Shown here: one piece after another, positions 11,505-23,276 of the stretch
Position numbering within the stretch: the first letter of the stretch is position 1
Layout of the letters: every line of letters begins with the position of its first letter
The notes under the pieces: model-generated
What the model was told of the DNA's origin: nothing
What the model saw: the letters and a program-made list of their open reading frames with translations, nothing else
The model's database searches: none
NCBI GenBank assembly: GCA_003971905.1
Contig: RSEE01000059.1
Span: 357,104-421,103 of the forward strand
Length of the DNA: 64,000 nt
Direction of reading: 5' to 3'
From: Moniliella sp. 'wahieum'
Lineage: Eukaryota > Basidiomycota > Moniliellomycetes > Moniliellales > Moniliellaceae
Program-made: the position numbers and the translations under genes

Positions 11505-11820
11505 CAGTTGAGTTAAGTGAGTGCAGCAACACTACTATGTTGACTCAAGTAGGATGATTGGAAGCGGAAGCGGCTCGTGCGCACCCGGCAGCGTCCGGGG
11601 CTTTTCGGGCCGGCGGGCCAGTAGGCGAGTGCCGCCGTGACGCTGAAAATCCCACGCGGGCCATCGGCAGCAACAGCCGAGCGCCGGCAGCAACAGCCCG
11701 AGCGCCGGCAGCCCACACTCTCTCTCTGCTGTGCTCGCGGTGGGTTGGGGCTGCGCTCAGTCTGGGCAGCAACCTTCTCGGACTTCTTCGGACCCCACCA
11801 CCACCACCACCATCCCTCTA
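11505..11820. other. leader of enoyl-CoA hydratase gene
   Basis: 316 bp between the tRNA and the start of ECH. Contains two near-identical AGCGCCGGCAGCAACAGCC-like units around 11670-11710 and a CACCACCACC run just before the ATG. No gene. Confidence 0.4.
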
Positions 11821-12809
11821 ATGTTCTCCGCCCTCCGCTCCTCTGTTGCCCGCACCGCCCCCTCGGTCCTCAGCGCCGCCGCGCCGCTGTCGCGTGTGCC
11901 CCTGGCCACCCGTGCGCTGAGTGTGTCGGCTCGCGTCGCCGCGCCCGAGTAAAAACATCATCGTCACCCCTGCCGCCGAGGGCAAGGTGACGCTCATCAA
12001 GCTCAACCGCCCCAAGGCCCTCAACGCGCTCAACAGCGAGCTGTTCCACGAGATCAACGCTGCCACTGCCGAGGCGGATGCGGATGCGGCGGTGCACGCC
12101 ATTGTGATTACTGGCTCGGACAAGGCGTTTGCCGCTGGCGCCGACATTAAGGAGATGAAGGATGTCAAGTTTACCGATGCGTACAAGAACAACTTCCTTG
12201 GCCACTGGAGCCTGCTCACCACGGTCCGCAAGCCTATTATTGCGGCCGTGTCGGGCTTTGCGCTGGGCGGTGGGTGTGAACTGGTGATGATGTGCGACAT
12301 TGCTATCGCTGCGCCGTCGGCCGTGTTTGGCCAGCCCGAAATCAACTTGGGCATCATCCCGGGTGGCGGAGGATCTCAGCGTCTGTGCAAGGCGGTGGGC
12401 AAGTCGCTGGCGATGGAAATGATCCTGACGGGCCACATGATCAAGGCGCCTGAAGCAGCGGCGCGCGGATTGGTGTCCCGCGTGGTAGGGGAGGACCAAG
12501 ACGTGGTCGAAGAGGCCATCAAGATTGGCGCCAAGATTGCGACCAAGTCGCAGATTGCTACTCAGGCGGGCAAGGAAGCCGTCAACCATGGTACGTACCC
12601 TCACCCTACTCCTTTTGTCGAAGCAAAATGCGCGAAACTGATCGATGATACTGATGTTGTGATACTTCCCAAATCAGCTTACGACTTGCCCCTCACCCAG
12701 GGCCTCACCTATGAGAAGCGGCTCTTCCACGCCCTTTGCCACCAAGGACCAAAAGGAGGGCATGGGTGCCTTTGCCGAGAAGCGCAAGCCCACGTTCACC
12801 AACGAGTAA
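11821..12809 (+). CDS. mitochondrial enoyl-CoA hydratase (crotonase family)
   Basis: Hydrates trans-2-enoyl-CoA to 3-hydroxyacyl-CoA in mitochondrial fatty-acid or branched-chain amino-acid breakdown. The first ~42 residues (MFSALRSSVARTAPS... RALSVSARV) are Arg/Ser/Ala-rich without acidic residues, a matrix presequence. The mature part has LNRPKALNALN, the oxyanion-hole AAGADI, and both catalytic glutamates in GGGCELVMMCD and FGQPEINLGIIPGGGG, then the C-terminal FAEKRKPTF. Intron 12591-12677 (gtacgt...cag) falls in VNH|AYDLPL. The frame slips near 11945 (a TAA would otherwise interrupt it) and near 12733, where LFATKDQKEGMGAFAEK continues in another frame. About 300 residues, normal for ECHS1. 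Confidence 0.93.
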
Positions 12810-14759
12810 ATAAACCCGTTTCGCTTCGCATCACAGAGAGTGGTGTGTTGTTCCGTGGAATCGACGCAAGCGAATCATCCCGCTTGAGATGGTCCTGTGT
12901 TGCAATAGCATCTAAGACTTCCCCTCCCATTTGTTAAGCACACATAGTTGTTCCGGTTGTTGGGTTACGCATCGCTTCCTTTTGGACTTCGCCTTGGCGA
13001 AAGGAGGCAGGAACTATCGCGCCCGCTTCTGCGCTGACGGAGATGCTGTGGCGCAGGGGGTCAGCTTCAGGCCGGTGTGCCAAGCGCCATGTCGGGAACG
13101 TATGCGATGGATAAACTTGTGCACAGTTTGAACAGTTAGTGGCATAACAAAGTGGGAACGATATTGCCCCTTCAGGCGCGTCACCATAATACGAGGATAG
13201 GTGGCCGCAACTAATATGCGTATTCGGACAAAGACGTGTTTTGCCTTACTGCGACAAGAGCCACAGCCTCTAAGCCAACAGTTAGCAACGGTTTGTCATG
13301 GGCGGAGTCCCGGGGTGGGGCCCACCCCTGTGAGGATAGTCTAGGGGTACAAACTCTTGGACTGCCAGTCGGAGCCACACGTACGGTATGTCCAGCCACA
13401 GATGCAGGTCAAACCGAGCGGGTGGAGAGGCGTGAGGAGAAGGGGAATTCTTTGAATGCCTATGAGATTCATTCGGGCTCCATGGAACGGTGCCTTATAC
13501 CAAAAGGAAAGGAGAAGCAGTCACACAGGTAAACAACGCGCGTGATGACACACACACACACGCAAAGGGGTCAAGAAATATCTAGAACAGGTTCATACGC
13601 ACAGCTGGTGGGGAGTATTTGTGGCCCCTCAAATAGCCGATCAAGGCGCGGGAGAGACGCTCTAGTTTGGGTAGCTGCCTGCGTGCAAAAGCCGCAGCTC
13701 AGGTCCTCCGAGGTAGGAGCAGCGTACGTAGGTCGTCAGGCCTGTTGAAATGGCCTACAGGTATTCTCCGGGGTACTTACTTGGTATCGGTTACCAAGCT
13801 CTGTATACAGTAGGAGGATTCAGATGGAGAGCAATAGCTACTAGTGAGAGAGTAACCGCGGCTTGCGGTGTAACCGACGTGAGTCGTAAATTCGCAAGGA
13901 TGGTACAAGGTGAAAGGGCGAGAGGAAAAGGAACAGGTTGGAATTGTGGTGTTGAACAGGCAGGATGGTCGATTAGAAGACCACAGCGAGGAAGCCTTAT
14001 ACAGAGCTGTTTATGTACCGTGCTAGAAAATGGACTGTCGTTCATATACGACCGGATGATCGATGACCCTGTAGCGACGTACTACGGAAGGAAGACTGCG
14101 CGGTCTGAGCTACCAGAAGTAGATGAGCGAGAACGAGGTAACGAGCCGAGCGAAGATGGGGCGGTCGTAAGGAAGAACAGAGGAATACGCCAGCAGTGTC
14201 TACTACACGTGCGGCCTACAATGGGAACCAAGCGGGGAGGCGCCACGGATAGAGCGCGCGGCGCACTGGGCTAAGCGTAAAACCAACAACCACTAACTAG
14301 GGCAGTGCCACTGGCAACAGCCACGGTGCAACAACCCTCGAAGGCTCAGCGCTCAAAGCTCAAAGAAGGTGCACTTACCTGTGCGCGTGCGCAAGCGACC
14401 CAGTCTACGCTTGTGATAGGCATCATACTACAGACAATGCTCTGGTAGAGTGTTATGATGGCTGTGGATGCAGCAAATGTTTTTTTGTGCCAGCACGCAA
14501 AGGCATGGCGTATGATACAAGTAAAAGAGATCGCAGCACCGTGGAACTGCACCGTCAAGCAGGGACATAGGCACCATTTTCAGTGGAGATCAAAAAACCG
14601 TGACGCAAGGACAAACGGACAATGAGGAAAAGAGAGCAGTTTGGATCGGGCCCAAAGCCCAGGCTTCCATCACAAGAGTGGAAGAGGGAGCTCATGAAGC
14701 CAGAACTGGGAGAAGTTGAGGAGAATGGTGTGACACGAAGGGAGACAGAGCCACAACAT
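12810..14759. other. intergenic region
   Basis: About 1.95 kb between convergent genes. A 174-codon open frame at 13750-14274 has no family motif and atypical composition. A short CA repeat occurs near 13548-13562. Nothing else recognised. Confidence 0.4.
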
Positions 14760-15219
14760 TTAGATGAAGTGCCAGCCGATGGGGAAGACACCCTGGCCCA
14801 TGTCGCCCTCGTCAAGGGCGGAGAAGAGGGCGGGGGACATGTCCAGGCTGCCCTCAGCGCAGCCAGGGCAGAGGTCAACAATCGTGGCGAACTGCCAGAT
14901 GCCCTTCTGCTGATTGAGGATAGCCACCTCCTTGCCGCAAGCCTCCTGGGTGTATTGGGGCGCGTTCAGAGCGACAACAAAGTCGGTGTGTTGGTTGGTC
15001 CAGCCGCAAGCGCCGAGACCGACCTCAAAGAAAGTAGCTTGGCCACTGTTGCGGATCATGGATGGTCAGTATAAATGTCCACATTAGGCAATTGCGACAA
15101 GAGTGGACGTACGCAAAGTGGCGCTTCTCCAGCTCCGCAGCGGGCTTGATGGGGGCAGCCGAGGCGGTCAGGGCGAACACCGCGGTGGCGGCAGCAGCGA
15201 TCTTGGTGAAAGAGAACAT
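14760..15219 (-). CDS. small secreted double-psi beta-barrel protein (RlpA/barwin-like)
   Basis: 130 residues: an N-terminal signal peptide (MFSFTKIAAAATAVFALTAS, cleavage near APIKPAAELEKR with a possible KR processing site), then one expansin/barwin-like barrel. Diagnostic pieces are GQATFFEVGLGACGWTN, ACGKEVAILNQQKG and ATIVDLCPGCAEGSLDMSP, ending FPIGWHFI. Four Cys would form two disulfides. The Asp in VDLCPGC that many lytic members use is kept. One intron (15046-15112, 67 bp) joins HFA to GQAT. The frame is intact. Such single-barrel proteins in fungi include cell-wall-associated proteins, inhibitors and plant-interaction effectors; the function here is open. Confidence 0.9.
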
Positions 15220-17901
15220 GGCTGAATGAGAGAGAGATGGAGCGAGAGAAAACGCGGATGAGAAGAGAGTGGAGCTGAGAAAGGCGGTTGGTGGTGGGGA
15301 AACAATGCCCCAAGGTCCAGACCGTCGCAGGTTTTATAGAGAAAGAGGGTAGATGTTCCGTCTCAAGGGCACAACCAGCGAACAGGAGAGCTGCTTTGAA
15401 AAAAGTGACGAGTGTGAAAGGGCAGCAGCAGCGTCAGAGTCCCCTCTGGCAGCCTGGCACGGCGCATCGAGGGGGGGGGATCCGGGGGAGGAAGAAAGGG
15501 GGGGGGGAGGGTCAGCCTCAGCGCTGATGAGCTCAGCCGCCATGCCAGCCAGACAACAGAAGCACACCACGACTGTGAGTGCTGGGCAGGGTAGCTAGTG
15601 ACATATGCAAGTGGGATACGATACAGGGATTCCATCGGCGGATGATTTGCGTTGAGTTAGTCCGTCCGCGTTGCTGGCTGTGCGAAGAGGGCAACTAGCA
15701 ACCCCAGATGTTTTGCCGGAGCGGAGCCGGAAACTGCTCATCGTCAGCGGAAGACTTGTGGGTGGCTGGGCGACCCCTTCTGATGGATGAGGGAGGAGGT
15801 GGATGATGGGCGAGAGGCCGTGCCCAGCACACACGGGGGGCCTGCTGAAAAAACAAACAAGGGTGTGGCGGCGGTGCACGGACAAGGGAGGGCATGGCGT
15901 CCATGTGGATGGGAGGAGGGGGATCCGCAGTTTGGGGGGCAGGTGGCGAGGCGCTAAGGCCTAACGCCTGACCCTGAGGCCGCCCGCTGGGCCCTCGGAA
16001 GCTCGAACCGAGTTGGGCTGAGCAGCGCTGTGCCTCCGGCCTCAGCTGCCTCAGCCATCACTCGTGCCTGAGACTGTGCCGCCATGTGGCTGCCTCGGCC
16101 GGCAGATCCTCCGAATCTTGGAGTCCCCCCTAGCCCACTGGGATCCCCCCAGAGACATTCTGACAGCCGTCTCTCTCAGGTCCCACGCCGATTCACAATT
16201 TACCCACGGTTTCAAGTTTTGTTTTGCTTTCCTCCCGTTCTTCGGCCCCTGGGAGGGGGGTGTTGGCGGGTGCGGGTGCCGCAAGCGACTCAGCCTGAGG
16301 TACATAGAGGGTGTCCCATGCGTCATTGATATTCGATCGACGCACAACGCTGCAATGTTCAAGTTGCCAACCGAACCAGAGTCTACTGGCTATACCTACC
16401 CCCCCAGAGCCCCCAGGAAAACGGGGGGGGCACAACAGCCGAAAACGAGGGGGCAGCAATCGGCTGGGTTCGAATGTTCTTGCTTGACTTCAAATTGCAA
16501 GGTATGTTCCAAAAGTTGGTTTTTCCTTCCCATCCTGCATCCGGCGATCGCCCCTTCGTATGAAACAAGCCTTCATACCCTCGGCCTCGGCGCCTCAGTC
16601 CCTCAGGCCTAACCCTCAGGGCCTCAAAACTTGCATGGCGTCTTACGATCTTACGCGTTATGCGTGTTAAATTATGCCGCGAGCCTGACGGGAAACGGCA
16701 CCACATGCCCGAAAAGGCTAGTCGAATTAGGTATTTTTGAGTTTTGAACCTGTGAAGCGTGGGAATACGCACAGAAAACGATCGAAGATACAGAGATGCA
16801 TTATGCATTACCTCAGAGGACCGTGAGTTCGGGGAGACCTCCACCACCTACATTTGGGGGGAGGGGGGCAAGACCGTGGGGAGGGGGGATTGGACCGGTT
16901 ACAAGCCGGTTACCGGCGGGTTAAGTACATTAAATTACCGGCCGCGCTATTAGCCGGCGCTAGCTTGCTAGTCCATTCTAACTATGCGAGCGCGAAGCGG
17001 CTATAGTACTAGCAGGCAAAAAGGGGTGGACCGGATCGACCTCTAACACGAGAGCAGAGTTGAGGCTCAACGCTGATAACAGGTGTGTGGCGGGGTACGC
17101 AGATCGCCGAGTAGAGCAGTTCAGTTTGAACGGCGGTTAATATATGGAGCTACTGCAGCTACTACATTCAAAAAAGGAGTCCACAGAAAGTTGGCCTCAA
17201 CTCCTGTTGCCTCATTGGGGTATTCGGTCTAGTCTCCAACTCAGCGCGGACTCGGACATGGATGGGGGATGAGGGATGGGGTCTGTGGGTTGATTAAGTT
17301 AGTGTATCGAAGATTGCTGATTTTGATGAGCTTAGCACCGTCTGCGTTACCGTTCCGCGTTACCAAACCCAAGCGACTCAGCCGCCAAACCAAGCAACTG
17401 CCCGCCTTGGTGCGGGAACTTGTTCAGGTTTCCTGCTGTCCCATACGTCCCCAACACCATCACTGGAGTGATTAACGTAATTAACGAAGTAGTCGAAAAT
17501 TGAACCAAATCGATCTCATCCACCTCTGCCCTCATGTGCCAGACCGGGTCCAGAAGCCTGCACGCACCGGTACAAGCATGACTGGGCGGAGCCACCCCAG
17601 CCTCAACGCTGCCTGTTCGTCGGACCGGAGGGCTTCGTGGGGCGGCTTTTGCACATGCTTGAGAACGAGCTGGTCATGGAGGCGTCTGAGATTTGAGATT
17701 TGAGAAGATGGACAAGCCAAGCCCTATTTATTGCGCCAGGAAATGCAGCGAATACTGGGATAGTGCGTTGACAAAGCATGCTTATTTGACGAGGGTTATG
17801 CATAATAGGGTTTTCCCGACTGCCGCCGGTGCTCCCCCCCTCGTCTAACCTGGTGGTTGACGCGACGCAGCGCGAAACCACCGCCTCGACAAGTACCCAC
17901 C
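15220..17901. other. long intergenic region
   Basis: 2.7 kb between two divergent genes. Near 15950-16075 and 16575-16625 there are two CCTCAG/CTGAGG-rich segments around GGCCTAAC. Between 16895 and 16942 CCGGTTA occurs twice, followed by TTACCGG twice. Upstream of P1 lies a TAGGGTTT box. No protein gene or tRNA recognised. Confidence 0.4.
17807..17814 (+). promoter_or_regulatory. TAGGGTTT box upstream of ribosomal protein P1
   Basis: Octamer 88 bp before the P1 ATG. The same octamer sits 88 bp before the S30 ATG. It matches the fungal telomere-repeat-like box bound by Tbf1-type factors in some species; that binding is inference. Confidence 0.5.
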
Positions 17902-18385
17902 ATGGCCACCTCGGAGCTTGCTGCCACCTACGCCTCGCTCATCCTTGCCGACGAGTCGGTGGAGATCACCGTACGTGTCCGCGATTCTCTTCGGGCGTGG
18001 TGTGACCCGCTTGGCTACCCGCATGCTCGCTCTGGTCCCATTTTCCAGGCCAAGCGACCTGCCCTGCCAAACGAAGACTAGCTCCGGATACTGACGTTGC
18101 CATGTGTGGTTTGTGTGCTGCAGGGGGAGAAGATCCACACTCACCTCGGCTGCCCACGTGGAGCTGGAGCCGATTTGGGCTAGCTTGCTCGCCAAGGCCC
18201 TCGCTGGCAAGGACATCACCGAGCTCCTGACCTCGGTTGGCGGTGGCGCTGCTGGCGCTGTGGCCGTCGCCGCGCCCGGCGCTGCCGCTGGCGACGCACC
18301 GGCCGAGGAGAAGAAGGAGGAGAAGAAGGAAGAGAAGGTCGAGGAGGAGTCGGACGACGACATGGGCTTTGGTCTGTTTGACTAA
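17902..18385 (+). CDS. RPP1: 60S acidic ribosomal protein P1
   Basis: Ribosomal stalk protein that forms P1-P2 dimers on uL10 and recruits translational GTPases. Exon 1 (17902-17970) encodes [20 protein letters not shown]; exon 2 (from 18124) encodes [20 protein letters not shown], an Ala/Gly hinge, a Lys/Glu stretch and the invariant ending [13 protein letters not shown]. The intron (17971-18123, 153 bp, gtacgt...gcag) sits after EIT, the usual P1 position. The frame is off by two bases between GEKIHT and LTSAA (near 18139; ACTC where ACCCTC would restore it). About 109 residues, standard length. The P1 type (rather than P2) is chosen by the N-terminal [11 protein letters not shown] helix. 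Confidence 0.95.
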
Positions 18386-19092
18386 GTATGGTCCATTTCG
18401 CCCGTGCACTTGGATTTGCGCAGCATTGGCCCGTGCTCCACCCCCCCCCCCCTACAACCTAGGCTCTTCCAAACTGCATACACTGCCTTGCCCACTGCCC
18501 TGTTCATGCCGCTGGAATGCTACGTAGTGGGAACCGCGAGCCATGGCAGCCTCTTTCCCTAGGCCCCACGCTAATAACTTGCGGACTAATGTGGTAGACC
18601 GAAAGGGTGTCGTAGGTTCCTTCCGTCAGTTCCTGTTCCCGTCAACATCCCGCCCATTGCTCTATCATATATCAACGTCCTCGCTATCTCGCGCGCTCTA
18701 CTGGGTCAGGCAAAGAGAAGGGATGCTGGATAATGCATGTAACGCACAGACTGGGCTGAGCAAGCGTATCCTGCATACGGGCTTCCCGTCCAACCCGTCC
18801 AACCATGGACCCTGTCGTCGGCAGGAATCCAGCCCATGTCGTCCATGGGCACGCTCAGGCCAACTTGCCAGCTCAGCCCCGTCAGCCCTCAAGTCCTCGA
18901 CCTGGCCCGTCTTAGCTCCTACGCTCCCACGCCGCATCGCCCAAAGGACCGGTCACAGTACCGTCGCACGCTACCATTGGCGGGGCGCGGTACTTGCCAT
19001 TGAGGATCGGGGCTCCAAGACATCGGGTGAGTGCATTGGTGCCTAGCTACGGCTCCGTCCTGCGGCTGGTGCTTTGGTCCCACAGGTACGGC
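18386..19092. other. intergenic region, convergent 3' ends
   Basis: About 0.7 kb between P1 and the EST1/SMG7-like gene. An open frame at 18543-19046 has no motif. A poly-C run lies near 18441. No RNA gene found. Confidence 0.4.
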
Positions 19093-22000
19093 TCATCGAC
19101 CGGGCGACATGGGCACAGGGCCCAAGACCGGATCGAAACGGTACGTCTGCCGCGGGGCAGGCTGGGACACGGGTTGCGACGTGGGTAGGATGGCTGCCTG
19201 GGCCGGGGGATGGACCTGAGGCTGGACCGGGGGCTGGATCTGGGAATAGGCCTGAGGCTGGACCTGGGGATGGGGTTGGGGATAGGCCTGGGATAGGTCT
19301 GAGGATAGGCCTGGGGATAGGCTTGGGGATGAGGTTGCTGGCCCTGGGGAGTGGAGAGCCAAGGGTGAGATTGAGGTGGGGCGGAAGGCCAGGAGGGCGA
19401 GCTGACAACGGTTGGGCCCCAGGTCGGACTGCCCCAGAGTTGGGACAGATTGGGCGCCCATGCCGCCGGGGCGGCGTACGGTTCGCTCCATCCCTTGTCC
19501 GATGCCGAGGCCAGGCCAGAGGAGGCGGGGCGGGGCGCGAGTCCTGGGAGCCAGCGCGAGGCACACTCGAAGGGGATGCAACCCCCGAGGCTGGCGTCGA
19601 CGACTGGTCCGACGAGGTGGGCCACCAAGCGCGAGGCGAATGCACAGCCGGACCGGCATTGGGTGGGGAACTCAACATGGGGGCTTGGGTCCCAGCGGGC
19701 TGGGTCGCTGCTGCCAACGAGGGCATCCCCCATCCCCGCCAAGGGAGAGGCAAGCCCTGGACTACACAGGTCCGGCTTGGGAGGCCAAGAAGGCCATGTT
19801 TGCGACGGAGGGGGGGTAAGCGGATTGTTCGCCTCGGTGGGGGGAGGGGCCTGGTGGCCACGGGTTGGGCGAGGCAGCCTCAATAGCGATCCGAGCGAGG
19901 CCCCCACGGGAGTAGGCGGCCTGAGTACCCTTCGGAGCAAGTCCTCAGCCGTCGACGCATGCGCTCGTTCCTTTTGAGGCGGCAAGGGAGATGCGGCCCA
20001 ATGAACTCCAGATGCACTATCGTTGCCCGTGGGAGGATCCGACCAAGCGCCCCACGTTTCCGATTTTCCTGGAAGAGAAGCAGGCCATCCGGACGCGGCA
20101 ACGGACCCAGGGGACTGGGCGGTGGTTTCAGTACCCGAAGCCGGACCCGAACCACGTACAGAAGGAGGACGCGAGGGCCGATTGGAGCCGGGCGCAAGAT
20201 ACAGGTGGCACAGAAGAGACCGAGTCCAACACCGACCCACGACCCGACGAAACGCGCGACGAGCCAGGTGCAGAGGCAAGTTGCGTCAAGCTGGTCGACG
20301 CCACCGTCTTCATAGGCGAGACCAGGGACTCGGCTCCAAAAGAAGCCTGGGGCCATGGCCCTGCCGATTTCCATGTTTCCCCCTTCCCGCCCGGAGGGAG
20401 CGACGGCGCTCGCCTCCACTGCACAGACTGCTCATCCACAGCGGTGCGCATTGCCAGTTCAACAATGTCCTCGCCATCATCGTGAACTGAGTGAGACAGC
20501 GGCGGCTGAGGTTGTTGAGGTTGCTGGGGCTTCTGACGTCCCTGGGGTTCCTCAGGTTGGTGGGTTGGTGGGGTGGGTTGGTGGGGTTGGTGGGTTGGTG
20601 AGATGGTTGAGGCTTTTGGGGTTGCTTGGATTGCTTGGGTTGCTTGGGTGGTGGTTGCGGTTGGTCCGATGGTGCTTGCCGGTGTGGTTGGGTTATCTGG
20701 GGTGGTCGGGGTTGCCGTGCGGGTTGGGATGGCAGAGTTTCCTGCGAGGGGGGAGGAGTTTGGGCGGGCGGTGCTGGCTGTCCTTGTCGCTGCGTTGGCT
20801 GGAACTGCGGGTGGGACGAGGGATGTGGCGGTGGAGACTGTCGTGGCTGGGGCTGCTTCCCCTTGGCCGTACGATTCGTCCCGACGGTTCGACAGGGGAG
20901 CGGTCCCGTCCGCAGCCGCGGCGGCGTGCAAGCGCAAGCGCATCGCCGCCTGAGCATCGCGGCAAACCGAGTACAAACGGGCTGCATCCTCGCTGGACGG
21001 AAGCGACGCACACGGGCGCGGCGGCGTCGCACGCACTTGCAACGGCAAGAATCCGAGCATCGTCCAATCTTCCGGCGTTGCCCCAGCGGGTTGCGACGGC
21101 AGGTTTCCTACGCTCGCAAGGGCTGGCCAAAACTTGTTCATGGCGGGAACGAGGCCAGTGGCCGTGTCACCGGCCATATGACGAAGGGAATGCGCCTCGG
21201 CACGGGCAAGGTACGCCTGCTGCGCGTGAGCCCAGCGCTCCAATACACGCAGCCGCAAGCAACCTCGGGCTGCTCGAAACGGTCTCAAGAACGGGCGTGA
21301 GCAAGGCGAGAAGATGGATGAGCAAGGCTTCTTCTGCAAGACGGGCCAGGGAAACGGCAACACTTGATTTTGGCACGGCGGGCAAGCTCTCCTGCTCCGT
21401 CTGGGACGAGGGAGTGAGCCGTTGACGGAGACGTCGAACAAGCCACAGAGCTGCCATGGCAGCTACCAAACTGTCCTCCACATCCGCCGACGAGAGCGTC
21501 TGAACCCCACTGACGCCACCCAGGTCCAGTCGCTCCAGCTGGTCCGAGAGCCCATTGGCCTCTGCCATTGTCCCCTGCGACGGGGCACCAGAACATCGGC
21601 GATGCGAGCAGTATGGCCCGTGATGCTATCCAGTGCTCGTTGCGCATCGTCGTGGGCAACTTGGGGCGACTTTGGATCGGAGCGAGGGTCGAGCGATTGG
21701 AGAAGGGCAGCTACCGAGGCATGGAGACTCAAAATGTCCATCCGCCACGCTGCCTCGTCCTTGCCAGGCGCAGGAGGCCGGCTGGGCGGGTGGGAACCAT
21801 AGCGACGCAGTAGCAACCACCGGTTCTGTTCCGCGTTTTGCCGTGCTACCGGATCGGGGCGGAGCGAAAGTTGCGCACGGTAGTAGGCAACCGTAGCGGC
21901 CAACGGGCCCGTTCCCCGTTCCGACAGAAACGCCGCGCTTTCACTGACTCCGGCGCTGGAACGGAGAGACCGATCGGGGACTTGGGCCGCGAGAGCGCCG

Positions 22001-23054
22001 AGTTGGCTCAACGCTCGGCCCGAGGCAGGATGGAGAAGATGAGCGGCGCGGTACAGTGCGCTGGCCAGGTGCCGAGGGGAGCAAGGGTCGGGCGCGCCCT
22101 CGCGATTTGTCAGGGGCCGCGAGGAAGGTTCGACGAGCACAACATGTGTGGCGGCGTAGCGTGCTAAGTCTCCCATGCTGATGAGCAGGCGGGCCAAGAT
22201 GCGTTGGCTTCCTTCGTTTTCGGGCGGGGGACGGGTGCTGGGCGGGAGGAGGCCCATGGAACGCAAAAGGGCAAGCCCATGCGCCGCATGGCTCGCGTGC
22301 AGCCCAGATTCTTCCGTTGAAGCGGGGGCAAGATAGCGCACTCGCAGCGTGGCGCAGGACCTTGCGTCAGCTCGGCCGGATCCGAGTCGGGCCGAGCGTC
22401 GGCGGTGCAGAAGAGCGTCTCGGCCTGGGCCAGCAGCTCGGACCAAAAAGACCACTCCTCCAAAAGGAAGATGCGCATGGGCTGGCCCGGCGTGTCGCGG
22501 GATCCAGAGCGCATGGCGTGGCGCAGACGCGTGTAGAAGGCATATGTGGTATCCGTCCATAACAGGTCGGCCGCTGCGGTCTGGCGTTCGTGGCGGGCGC
22601 GCTGAGCCTGGGGAGCGGCGGCGTCGTGAGCCAAGAGGATGCGCGTGAGGGTGGTGCGGAAGGCAGAGCGCGCAGCCTCTACGTCCGCGGCTGGCACGCC
22701 AGGACGGGCAAGAAGGGCGCGGAGATGCTCCTGCTGGGCATGGGCGGTGGATGGGCCAGCGGCGGGGGTGGGATTGGGGGGCGGAGGCGGCAGCTGCGGC
22801 TGCGGCGGCTGCGGCGGGCGGGAGGCGCGGGTGCGCGGGGCTGGGGCGTGAGGGCGGGGATGGGTGCGTGGATGGGGCCCTGGGCGCCGCAGACGACTTG
22901 GGGCGCATAGCATCCACCGATGGCGCAGGGGGAGGTGGTGGTGGCGGTGGTGGCGGTGGTGGGGGGGCGAGATGCCACTTGTGCTGCCCGCGGCAAGTGG
23001 TTTGGGTTTGCGGCTCGTCTTCCCAGTGCGCTGCTCCCGCCGCGGCGGAATCAT
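19093..23054 (-). CDS. EST1/SMG7-like protein (telomerase / nonsense-mediated decay factor family)
   Basis: The order on the minus strand is: a Pro/His-rich N-terminus; a conserved alpha-helical block (LLWTDTTYAFYTRLRHAMRS, then EEWSFWSELLAQAETLF); a TPR-like block (LLISMGDLARYA, SALYRAAHLLHPASGRALSQ, and TGPLAATVAYYRAQLSLRP); and the short motif PEDWTMLGFLPLQ, close to the EDxxLxGFxPL motif of Est1, SMG5 and SMG7. The 3' third is a low-complexity Pro/Gln/Ser/Ala tail with repeated PQAYPQ units (about 19200-19330). The 14-3-3-like/TPR arrangement is that of the Est1 family, which acts in telomerase recruitment or in NMD; which branch this is cannot be decided here. Several frame changes cross the gene, so ~1,300 residues is approximate and the start at 23054 is uncertain. 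Confidence 0.65.
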
Positions 23055-23150
23055 TAATCAGGTCCCATTCCGCTCCGCCCGCGGCTCCCCATCTGGAGTT
23101 GTGGCTCTGGCCAGCTATGGCCGTCTAATGCCCGCGCACGCTGTCCAATG

Positions 23151-23220
23151 CCAGGCTAGACCAGGCTACACCAGGCTACACCAGGCTACACCAGGCTACC
23201 CCAGACTACCCCAGACTATG
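23151..23220. repeat. seven tandem 10-bp repeats, CCAGGCTACA type
   Basis: Seven uninterrupted 10-bp units, 23151-23220. The first is CCAGGCTAGA, the middle ones CCAGGCTACA, the last two drift to CCAGACTACC/CCAGACTATG. They lie in the 222 bp between the end of one minus-strand gene and the start of the EST1-like gene. Confidence 0.95.
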
Positions 23221-23276
23221 CCATTGTACACGCCTCCCTCTGGTGCTTGGTGGCCTCCATGCAATTGCATCCCCCC

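Noticed and set aside
13750-14274. 174-codon open frame as a gene
   Set aside because: No family motif, odd residue composition, no splice or leader support, and GC-rich random sequence gives frames of this length.
18543-19046. 167-codon plus-strand open frame after P1
   Set aside because: No conserved motif and no coding-like periodicity that I can see.
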